From a filamentous cyanobacterium ESFC-1 (GTDB lineage: Bacteria; Cyanobacteriota; Cyanobacteriia; Cyanobacteriales; Spirulinaceae): 64,000 nucleotides of DNA. The stretch spans positions 393,633 through 457,632 of the forward strand of contig KB904821.1 in NCBI GenBank assembly GCA_000380225.1, written 5' to 3'. The notes under the pieces are model-generated. The model was not told the origin of the DNA and searched no databases. It was given only the letters and a program-made list of their open reading frames with translations. The first letter of the stretch is position 1, and each line of letters starts with the position of its first letter. A program made the position numbers and the translations under genes. Positions 7,501 to 13,670 of the stretch are shown here, one piece after another.

Positions 7501-9529
7501 AAAAGAATTCTTCAAACTGATCGAAGATTAAAATAAACAAGCGATTGTGCTGACAGTGATATTGCAGTTGAGCAAAAATGGGTAACTGCTCGATTCCTGG
7601 GGAGGTGGGGGGTTCACCGTCGGCCAAAAACGCGATCGCCCGGTGTAATGCTTGGCGAAACTCGGCTTCCCAATCGTTATAAGTAGTTTGAATAATCGGC
7701 ACCACTTCCCGCGCGGCGATAATTTTGCCCCACAATGTCGGCACTAACCCCGCACACAACAAGCTACTTTTCCCCGTCCCCGAAGCCCCGTGAACAATGG
7801 TAAGTTTATGTTCGCTACGGAAAAAGCGCTCTGATAAGGCTTGAATATCAACATGGCGACCCGAAGCGGCGATTTCGGGGGGCGGTTGGGTGTTGACGAC
7901 AGGATTAAAGAGTTGGTCGGGATAAAAATAAGGATTGAGAAGCGGTGAAGCCCCTTGAAACGAACGCAGACCAATAGATTGTTCGAGGGCGAGTTTTTCC
8001 TGTTTAATCTCAAAGGCTTGGGCGTATTGATGCTGTTGAAAATAAAGCGATCGCAACGCTTCTAAAATATCGAGATACAACGGTTCGCTGTCACTGAGGG
8101 GGTTTTCGAGGGTGTTTCTCCAAACGTCATCGCCATTTTGCAAAGTGCTGGCGGCTTGTTGGATGTGCATTCGGGCTTGTTCGAGATGCTCCAGGGCGAG
8201 TTCGACTTCCTCTTGATGAGTATACACCGCCGCCAATAATCCTAAATATAAGGCGCGATCGCGACACCATTGCAACTGTAGCGTATGAGCTTCTGTGGTG
8301 TTAGCTTCTCCTTGGATTGTCAGGGCTTGCGTAATCCAAAACTCGGCTTCGCGCCAATTGCTCGTCCCTAAAGCGACTTGCGCTAAAAAGCCATAAGCCC
8401 TCGCTGCATAAACCGGACAAGCCGTTTCCGTTTGCTGAAGGGAATACAAAGCCAGTAACTCCAATTCGTGCCAAGCTTCGAGTTTATACAGCACTTCCCC
8501 CAGTTGTAGGGTCAACTGAGACACTAAATCCTGATAGCCTTTGATGGCAAAAATTTCTAAACTGGCACTAAAACAGCATTTTGCCCCTTGCCACTGGCTC
8601 TCATTCTCAGAAAAGGCGGTGCGAGCTTGCCAGGAGTAACACAAACCAATATGAAATAAAAGTAAGGCTTTTTGAGTCAGAAAGGGATTAACTGTTCTTT
8701 TGTCCCAATTTTGACTTTCTACGGGCAAATGGTCGAAATTCAGCGGCCAAAAACGGGTATCTTGAAGCCAAAATTCGAGGCTGTTTTGATAATAATGCAG
8801 GGCGCTGTCCAAATCCCGTTGAGCAAAGGCATCTCGACCGAGAATAAACTCCCAAGTGGCGCTACTGAGGGGTGCGAGGCTTTCTTGGGCAGCATGGACA
8901 TCAGCGCGAGCATATTCGAGTTCTTGACGAGTGGCACAACCGGGGGCTAAATCCAAGGTGGCGTTGTCAACGAAGCCCTGCACCCCCAAACTTAACAAAC
9001 GCTCGAATATTTGGTCTGTGGTTTGCCACCATAGGGTAATCGCTTCTTTGCGAGCCAATTCAAATTTAATCCCTGCGGCGGCCCAGCTTTTGAAATCTGG
9101 CGCATAGCGGACTAATTTTTGCATTACCGCGTCGTTTGTCCACAAAACCACGGGAAAGGGGAAATACTTACGAAATTCCTCCCGTACTTGGTTGGTGGCC
9201 GCGATCGCGCGATCGAGGTCTTGGACGGATTCTAAACCAAACACCATCAAGGCATCAATCTCGCGGTTTTCGGCTTCGATCTGAGCCAATAGGGGATGAA
9301 ATAAGGTTGACGCAGATTTCGGTAATGCTATGGTTTTAAGATAAAGTTCGCGATCGCCCTGGACTTCTTTAATTTTTTCTTGCACCACCAGCATCATCTG
9401 TTCTCCCAAGGCAACATAGTTACAGCGCACCAAAATCAAAGAAAATTGACCTTGAGATAATAAAATGGCTCTGGCTAAGTTGGCACAAGAACGCTCATTG
9501 AGTCGGGCAACATCATCACTTTCAGACAT
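4532..9529 (-). CDS. TPR/STAND NTPase with transmembrane segment and 14 WD40 repeats
   Basis: 1665 residues. The N-terminal ~200 residues (LARAILLSQGQFSLILVRCN, FPFPVVLWTND) form a domain common in cyanobacterial WD40/TPR proteins. Helical TPR-like repeats follow to about 520. A P-loop NTPase has Walker A GASGTGKSS near 580 and Walker B FILIFDQFEEFF near 680, as in novel STAND NTPases. A hydrophobic segment (AIAVATVVFFLALAAAGLGW) near 945-965 suggests a membrane anchor. From about 1053 to 1645 I count 14 WD40 repeats, enough for two seven-bladed propellers. STAND proteins switch on when a ligand binds the sensor repeats; the ligand and effector are unknown. If the single membrane segment is real, NTPase and propellers lie on opposite sides of it, or the segment is not membrane-spanning. 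Confidence 0.85.
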   Translation of the reverse strand: MSESDDVARLNERSCANLARAILLSQGQFSLILVRCNYVALGEQMMLVVQEKIKEVQGDRELYLKTIALPKSASTLFHPLLAQIEAENREIDALMVFGLESVQDLDRAIAATNQVREEFRKYFPFPVVLWTNDAVMQKLVRYAPDFKSWAAAGIKFELARKEAITLWWQTTDQIFERLLSLGVQGFVDNATLDLAPGCATRQELEYARADVHAAQESLAPLSSATWEFILGRDAFAQRDLDSALHYYQNSLEFWLQDTRFWPLNFDHLPVESQNWDKRTVNPFLTQKALLLFHIGLCYSWQARTAFSENESQWQGAKCCFSASLEIFAIKGYQDLVSQLTLQLGEVLYKLEAWHELELLALYSLQQTETACPVYAARAYGFLAQVALGTSNWREAEFWITQALTIQGEANTTEAHTLQLQWCRDRALYLGLLAAVYTHQEEVELALEHLEQARMHIQQAASTLQNGDDVWRNTLENPLSDSEPLYLDILEALRSLYFQQHQYAQAFEIKQEKLALEQSIGLRSFQGASPLLNPYFYPDQLFNPVVNTQPPPEIAASGRHVDIQALSERFFRSEHKLTIVHGASGTGKSSLLCAGLVPTLWGKIIAAREVVPIIQTTYNDWEAEFRQALHRAIAFLADGEPPTSPGIEQLPIFAQLQYHCQHNRLFILIFDQFEEFFFLCQKAEDRHKFYNFLRSCLQLPFVKIILSLREDYLHYLLALEDNINLDTIDNNILDRRIRYRLTDLHRDAAMRTIELLAARSQFHLEPALIKRIVQDLSNKQGLVRPVELQVVGAALQAERITNLAAYRQLGPDPKTALVKRSLLTWVADCGPENEAATWQILYALTHEQGMRPIRTLAELSIPYSLDPAQSVQSLTTTNLILRILIGSGLVYRVFDGAEDRFQLIHDYLVAPIRQEYESRRQQQILTSLRLSQLQVSQAQKQRWQAIAVATVVFFLALAAAGLGWLAQVQRHLAFKASQNAELMALSSSAEALLASEKPFESLIESLRAVQKVRQTCQQLWQQTPLQYSTCIIRPDVQLKIATTLEQALNNILEYNQLQGHTDVAWHVRFAPQHNFLATAARDRTVKLWRPNGKLITTLEGHQDSVTSVDINRQGAIASSSWDGTVRLWRPNGDLHWEIAAHDQAVYSVRFSPDGQNLVTAARDNTAQIWSLSGEALHTLSGHQGRVYWATYSPDGEIVATASEDGTIRLWTNEGRFLRSIQAHQNAVNYVSFSPDGRKIASASHDKTAKIWSRQGQLLQVLSGHDSFVYAIEFSPDGQTLATASEDQTIRLWNTAGEWLKTLRNHSDGVTAVSFSPQGDRLATASQDKSIKLWKLSSLKKSPSRVVLKGHQDFVLDVAFSPDEETIATAARDNTAKLWTRQGELLTTLVGHTAPVNRILPSPDGKMWATASDDTTVKLWSDRGRLIHTLTGHTAPVLSLAWSRDNQHLVTSSEDRTIKLWTRQGKLLQTVKAHQDWVNTVVFSPDNRFLASASRDRTIKLWHFIPPNQLKLAQVLEGHDNWVTDLAFFPSQAPDSFLVSAGYDNRIKFWNQDGQVTRILNSPTDSIARLSLHPSGQILATTTWDNPIQLWRPDDTLLNNLSGHTQRTNSVTWNQNGTALATSSNDQTAIVWNFDLPSLDASGCDWLADYFQHNPASQQRNPRSLCH

Positions 9530-9567
9530 GAGCAGTATCTAGGGGTAGCGTTTTTTCGGTAATTGAC

Positions 9568-9943
9568 TGGTTTTTGTTATTTGTTGTTTGTTGTTTGTTA
9601 TTTGTTGCTTGATTTCTAGAGAGAGTCAAAAACAAAGTAATTAGATCGAATCTCACGACAAAAGACTTGTAGGGGTGGGGTTTCCCCATCCAATTTTATA
9701 GCAGTAAGCCCGACAGTTAGGACGTTTTGATAGGCAAGTCTGCCCTCACCCCAACCCCTCTCCCACTCCGAGAGGGGCTTATTTTCTCAGAATAGATGTG
9801 GTGTCCTAACTGTTTTGGCAGTTGCTATATTTGTTACTTGATTTCTAGAGAGAGTCAAAAACAAAGTAATTAGATCGAATCTCACGACAAAAGACTTGTA
9901 GGGGTGGGGTTTCCCCACCCAATTTTATGTCTTTGGCTGCGAT
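9568..9943. repeat. Composite repeat region: TTTGTTG heptamers, 98-bp direct repeat, REP-like hairpin
   Basis: About six TTTGTTG/TTTGTTA heptamers (9570-9610) precede a segment at about 9602-9699 that recurs at about 9831-9928 (offset 229, one difference, ATCC versus ACCC, near its end). Each copy ends in a GTAGGGGTGGGG half-element. Between them lies a hairpin-forming CCCTCACCCC...GAGAGGGGCTT repeat (9741-9780), of the type also at 37510, 48565, 48796 and 62480. No gene seen. Confidence 0.75.
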
Positions 9944-10077
9944 CAACAACTAATAACCAACAACCAACAACCAACAACCAATAACCAACAACCAACAACC
10001 AACAACCAACAAGCGCCGAGACCCCGCGCCGCCGTAAGGCGCAAGGGAACGCTCGGCAAGACACCAACAACCAACAA
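9944..10077. repeat. ACCAACA heptamer array with embedded hairpin unit
   Basis: The heptamers are interrupted at 10014-10062 by one left and one right arm of the CGAG/GCGCGGGG hairpin repeat (reverse orientation). The array then resumes up to the stop codon of the neighbouring ATPase gene, whose TAG is formed by the repeat. Confidence 0.85.
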
Positions 10078-11409
10078 CTAATTAAGAGAAGATTGTTGTA
10101 ATCCTCGAAAACGATCGGTTTCGGCTAAAGCCGGATTAATGCCAAACCAGCGACCTTTTTCGTCGCGATATTCAAACACAAACATACTGCGTAAAAGGGT
10201 TTGATATTCCTGTTCCCCTTTGACCGCTTGTTGGCTTACTACTTGCGAAATTAACTGCCATTCGTGGTCTTCAATTGCCAACACAATATCGTCGCGATAG
10301 GCTTTGATGGCGTTTTCGACACAGGGACGAGAAAAAGGCGGGTCTTGGTTTTGCAAGCAGTTGAATAATAAACCCAATAGGTTACGAATATGACCGCCGC
10401 TAATCTGACATAAACGGTCTAAGGTTTCAGGAGAATCAAACAACTCGTCAATGAAATTGAGGCGCTCGGAAGCTTCGACTTGAGGGAAAGCGCGGGCTAA
10501 AACCAGTTGACGCAATAATGCCATACCTTGGCTATTTTCGCGACCTGTGCGATCGCGCACCGGAACCATCGGTAGCACTTTTGGGGCTACTCCTCCCCCT
10601 AAGCGGTTTTTCAGGGCTTGATATTCATTGGAGAAAATCAAGGCCATGGGAAGCGTATAGACCACATGACAGTTTAACCGACGCAGTTGTGGCCCCCGGT
10701 CTACAAACAAATATTCAGGGAGCGATCGCGTTTCGGTAATCATCTGCGGTGAGACGCGATCGAGGTTATCGACAATCGCCACAATGCCCCGCTTACCGCG
10801 ATATTGTAACTCCTGATTGGCTTTGGCCAAAATTTCTTCGTTAATCGCCCTCAAAATGCTTTCTGTTCTCGGTTCGAGGGATTGGCGCAGTTGTTCGCGT
10901 AGTTTGGGGTTATCTTTGGTTTTGGCGGTAATTCGGGCAATTCCTAGGGAAAGCTCGGCTTCTGCGTCTAATTCCACCGGAGTTTGCAGAAATTGTTTGA
11001 CTTCCTCAAACAAATTGGTGAAGTAACTGGCTTTGAGTCGAATCCCCTCGGCTTCTAAACTGGTGCTGACCGATCGCGCGATCGCCAGTAAAATATCGCT
11101 AATACTCACATCAGCCATATCAAGATCGCGACTCGACTCGAAATAAATCACATGGAAATTTTGCTGTTCGAGGGCGGCTTTGAGACGCAATAACTCCGTA
11201 GATTTACCGCAGCCGATGTGTCCGGTGAACAACTGGCAAGTCGGCTCATCAGGAGAGAGTAAAGCGATCGTGCGCTCGATGGCTTCTACAATCTTACCGC
11301 CTCGCACAGCCGCAAAATCAATGTAGTATGGTCGTTCGTTGGGATTGCTGAGATCGATGGTTCGGCTTGGGTTACAAGCTTTAAAAAAGTTAAGTAGATG
11401 CAGTTTCAT
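10078..11409 (-). CDS. P-loop ATPase of unknown function
   Basis: 443 residues from the ATG at 11407-11409. That start is preceded by GGAG at proper spacing; a frame upstream adds 20 atypical residues. Walker A (GHIGCGKST) is near residue 60 and Walker B (GIVAIVDNLDRV) near 210, as in AAA/KAP-like or STAND-like ATPases that report as 'ATP-binding protein'. A predicted winged-helix-like C-terminal half follows. No effector domain is recognised. It lies downstream of the STAND/WD40 gene in map order but upstream in transcription, separated by about 550 bp of repeats. The stop codon TAG lies in the first heptamer of the repeat array. Function unknown. Confidence 0.75.
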   Translation of the reverse strand: MKLHLLNFFKACNPSRTIDLSNPNERPYYIDFAAVRGGKIVEAIERTIALLSPDEPTCQLFTGHIGCGKSTELLRLKAALEQQNFHVIYFESSRDLDMADVSISDILLAIARSVSTSLEAEGIRLKASYFTNLFEEVKQFLQTPVELDAEAELSLGIARITAKTKDNPKLREQLRQSLEPRTESILRAINEEILAKANQELQYRGKRGIVAIVDNLDRVSPQMITETRSLPEYLFVDRGPQLRRLNCHVVYTLPMALIFSNEYQALKNRLGGGVAPKVLPMVPVRDRTGRENSQGMALLRQLVLARAFPQVEASERLNFIDELFDSPETLDRLCQISGGHIRNLLGLLFNCLQNQDPPFSRPCVENAIKAYRDDIVLAIEDHEWQLISQVVSQQAVKGEQEYQTLLRSMFVFEYRDEKGRWFGINPALAETDRFRGLQQSSLN

Positions 11410-11645
11410 ATAACTCCACGAAAAAAACCCTGATTCTGTGTCAAAAAAAACACAAAAAATAGATCGCAATAATTCGATCTTGCAATCGAGCGCTGTTTCT
11501 ATCGTTGATCTCTATCACATTAAGCCTGTGGAAAGGTAGCAATTAAGCTAGATTAGGACAAATGGCTGTATTCTTTACTGCGATCGACTGCTTTTCTAGT
11601 CAATTACCCGGAGAAGTCGCTGCTCAAAATTTTTGAGGAGAGGGG

Positions 11646-11676
11646 TTGACATTTGCCCGGTCAACTCTGCTATATT
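11646..11676 (+). promoter_or_regulatory. Promoter of tRNA-Gln
   Basis: TTGACA (11646-11651) and TATATT (11671-11676), spaced 19 bp (18 bp if CTATAT is used), 20 bp before the tRNA. A good sigma-70 type match. Confidence 0.6.
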
Positions 11677-11695
11677 ATTCAATGTGAAACGCCAA

Positions 11696-11766
11696 TGGGG
11701 TATCGCCAAGCGGTAAGGCAGCGGGTTTTGGTCTCGCCATCCCAGGTTCGAATCCTGGTACCCCAG
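11696..11766 (+). tRNA. trnQ: tRNA-Gln (anticodon TTG)
   Basis: Cloverleaf readable by eye: acceptor TGGGGTA/TACCCCA, D-arm GCCAAGCGGTAAGGC, anticodon arm GCGGG-TTTTGGT-CTCGC with anticodon TTG, T-arm CCAGG-TTCGAAT-CCTGG, discriminator G. CCA is not encoded. A clear promoter lies upstream and a HAD hydrolase gene follows after 77 bp. Confidence 0.95.
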
Positions 11767-11843
11767 TTTTCTTCAAGCTACAAATTAAGCCACAATGCAG
11801 TTAGCCTTCGCGGTTAGCTGTTTTTTAGTGAGGATAAAGTTTC

Positions 11844-12626
11844 ATGTCTGCTGTTGCACCGGATTTACTGGCTTTAGATTTTGATGGGGTATTGTGTAAC
11901 GGGTTGAAAGAGTACGCTCAGTCAGCTTGGAAAGCGTATCAACAAATTTGGTCAACCGAGGAGACATTGAATGACGCTCTGCGCGATCGCTTTTATCCAT
12001 TGCGTCCCGTGATTGAAACCGGGTGGGAAATGCCTGTATTGTATCGGGCTTTGGTTTTAGGAAAAACCGACTCAGAGATTCTCGAACATTGGCCGCAAAT
12101 TTCTCAGGATATCGTCACCCAAGACAATCTCGATCCCAAACGTCTTTCCCATACCCTCGATACAGTGCGGGATGAGTGGATTCAAGCGGATTTGGGGGGA
12201 TGGTTGCAACTTCATGAGTTTTATCCGGGTGTACTGCAAAAGCTCCAGCAAGCGCTACAAAATCCCGACCTTGAGGTTTATATCATCACCACCAAAGAAG
12301 GGCGCTTCGTCAAGCAATTACTCCAGCAGCAGAATGTCGAAATTGAGCGCGATCGCATTTTTGGCAAGGAAGTCAAACGCCCCAAAGCCGAAACCCTCAA
12401 ACAATTACTAAGTCGGCATCCCCAAGCCGAGATTTGGTTTGTCGAAGATATGTTGAAAACTCTCTACAAAGTCCAGAAACAGCCCGAATTAGCCTCGGTG
12501 CGCTTATTTTTGGCAAATTGGGGCTACAACACCGAATCTGCCCATCAAGCGGCTTCTGCGGACGAGAAGGTTCAGTTGATGTCGTTAGAAATGTTTGCGG
12601 GGGATTTTAGGGACTGGCTGCGATGA
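11844..12626 (+). CDS. HAD-superfamily hydrolase
   Basis: 260 residues. Motif I is DFDGVLCNG at residues 10-18 (nucleophile and acid Asp). Motif II is probably the Thr pair in VYIITTKEG near residue 148, motif III a Lys around VKRPKAE near 180, and motif IV WFVEDM near 200. This is the Rossmann-like HAD core with a helical cap at 25-110. Such enzymes are usually phosphatases; the substrate is unknown. The ATG is preceded by GAGG at good spacing. The gene follows tRNA-Gln in the same direction and may use its own promoter or read-through. Confidence 0.82.
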   Translation: MSAVAPDLLALDFDGVLCNGLKEYAQSAWKAYQQIWSTEETLNDALRDRFYPLRPVIETGWEMPVLYRALVLGKTDSEILEHWPQISQDIVTQDNLDPKRLSHTLDTVRDEWIQADLGGWLQLHEFYPGVLQKLQQALQNPDLEVYIITTKEGRFVKQLLQQQNVEIERDRIFGKEVKRPKAETLKQLLSRHPQAEIWFVEDMLKTLYKVQKQPELASVRLFLANWGYNTESAHQAASADEKVQLMSLEMFAGDFRDWLR

Positions 12627-12756
12627 ATACAGTAAATTGGGTCAAATGGTGAGCCACCTTAAAGCCAAAATCCCGGCAACTTAGGCGAAACTGGGGTTCT
12701 AAACCCGATCGCTACAATAAAAACATCTAAACTCTAGCCAAGACAGTATAGCCATC

Positions 12757-12816
12757 ATGGGCGATCGCGAACAGTTAATCCAAGCAATTGCCAATTTACC
12801 AAAAATTCTGGGTTTC
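12757..12816 (+). pseudogene. 5' fragment of an antitoxin-like gene
   Basis: ATG at 12757 opens MGDREQLIQAIANLPKIL, a helical start typical of small cyanobacterial antitoxins; the frame then runs into the relic that starts near 12800. It probably belongs with the 3' fragment at 13316-13485. Rejoining them would give a protein of about 75 residues. This is an inference from the two fragments and the insertion-like boundary. Confidence 0.45.
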
Positions 12817-12828
12817 AGGTTCCCCGTC

Positions 12829-12942
12829 CTGTCTTGCCGAGCGTTCCCTTGCGCCTGTCTTGTCGAGCATTCCCTTGCGCCTTACGGCGGCGCGGGGTCT
12901 CGACGCTTTCGGCGGCGCGGGGTCTCGGCGCTTATAGGACGG
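12829..12942. repeat. Two-armed hairpin array, 2 left + 2 right arms
   Basis: Two 26-bp left arms (CTGTCTTGYCGAGC core) at 12829-12880 and two 25-bp right arms (GGCGGCGCGGGGTCTCG core) at 12881-12930. The whole is framed by CCGTCCT and AGGACGG. Left and right arms pair partly (CCGAG with CTCGG, CCC with GGG). Confidence 0.8.
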
Positions 12943-13092
12943 CTTTGTATTATAATATCGGTGTGCGAGTGACCAGTAATGTGGGGCGCACTACAATAAA
13001 CCTAACCAACTCAATAGTTAAAGTAAGGGGTTTTCAGCACAATCCTTGTTGATGTAAAACTTTAGGGGTGTAGTTGTGAAAACCAACTGTCT

Positions 13093-13139
13093 TGGTGCGC
13101 GTTCCCTTGCGCCTTACGGCAACGCGGGGTCGCACCGCT
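13093..13139. repeat. Variant single hairpin unit
   Basis: A 1+1 variant of the same hairpin repeat (CGTTCCCTTGCGCC core) with its outer stem changed to GGTGCG/CGCACC, a compensated change that keeps pairing. Confidence 0.6.
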
Positions 13140-13274
13140 TTTGCGTCCGGGCAGGGCGTATCTTGGAGCAGAAACCAAGAAATAAAACGCTCGTTGAGTC
13201 GGTCTGGCGGGGACTAAGGGGAGGATATTTAGGTGTCTGTCGAGCCAAAGTCTAGTTAAGAGGCAATTCTGAAA

Positions 13275-13315
13275 GAAACGAGAATCTCCGCTCCTTCAGG
13301 ACGGAGAGTTGTCAA
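13275..13315 (+). ncRNA. Right-end segment resembling the 3' end of a TnpB guide (omega) RNA
   Basis: 41 nt, GAAACGAGAATC...GAGAGTTGTCAA with a GC stem between. It aligns without gaps to 62384-62424 (GAAGCGAGAATC...GGGAGTTGTCAA), with changes mostly in the stem. In TnpB systems the guide would begin right after TCAA, here at 13316. Whether it is transcribed is unknown. Confidence 0.45.
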
Positions 13316-13485
13316 CTGACGAGGAGGTGAAGAAACTCCTTCATTGGGTGCGTCAGCTTCAAGCCGAGAATAGATTATCAAACCCCACTCCCCTCAATGC
13401 CTTCATGGGTATATTGAAGGATTCTCCTAGTTTCTCAGGCGATCCGGTTGTTGTACAGCGTCAGATGCGGGATGAGTGGGATTAA
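13316..13485 (+). pseudogene. 3' fragment of a VapB-type antitoxin gene
   Basis: The frame from the relic boundary to TAA 13483-13485 reads TDEEVKKLLHWVRQLQ, then a tail with SGDPVVVQRQMRDEWD. The last part is a C-terminal form common in small antitoxins placed before PIN-domain toxins. It overlaps the PIN start by 14 bp, as in intact TA operons. It lacks its own start and is interrupted upstream by the relic. Confidence 0.55.
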
Positions 13486-13561
13486 AGTATTACTCGATAC
13501 CAATGTAGTTATTAGAAGCCGCTTTAAAAAATATAAAAGAAGCCATGCAACTTTGGATTGA
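13472..13561 (+). pseudogene. Truncated PIN-domain (VapC-type) toxin start
   Basis: ATG at 13472 opens MSGIKVLLDTNVVI, the first strand of a PIN nuclease with its first catalytic Asp. The frame then leaves the family and stops after 29 residues. The break at about 13510 joins it to a different TA remnant (HicB-like) in another frame. No toxin activity is expected. Confidence 0.6.
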
Positions 13562-13640
13562 TACCGCACAAGAATTTGGCGATCCAATCCCAAAACCCTA
13601 CAACCAGAACCCCGGTTTCTTTAAAAAACCGGGGTTCTAA
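13509..13640 (+). pseudogene. HicB-family antitoxin C-terminal remnant
   Basis: The frame beginning at 13509 reads ALKNIKEAMQLWIDTAQEF followed by GDPIPKP, the C-terminal helix and turn of HicB-like antitoxins. There is no start codon or N-terminal half. Its end runs through a CCCCGGTT hairpin (13605-13640), which supplies extra residues and the TAA stop. Confidence 0.55.
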
Positions 13641-13670
13641 ATCCTTCTAAACCCTTCTAAACCCTCGCGT

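Larger units (their letters stand above)
12800..13315 (+). mobile_element. Non-autonomous IS200/IS605-like relic
   Basis: About 515 bp between the two halves of an antitoxin-like gene. It starts with a CCCCGTCCT...AGGACGG stem holding a hairpin-arm array. It ends with a 41-nt segment (13275-13315) that has a stem, CTCCGCTCC/GGACGGAG, followed by GTTGTCAA. This is the right-end form of IS200/IS605 elements whose TnpB guide RNA ends at TCAA. No transposase or TnpB gene is present. The exact left boundary cannot be fixed by eye. Confidence 0.6.

Noticed and set aside
13058-13255. Open frame without ATG inside the relic, ending GGYLGVCRAKV, possibly a TnpB tail
   Set aside because: About 65 codons with no start and no recognisable TnpB zinc finger or RuvC motif. 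Too weak to call.
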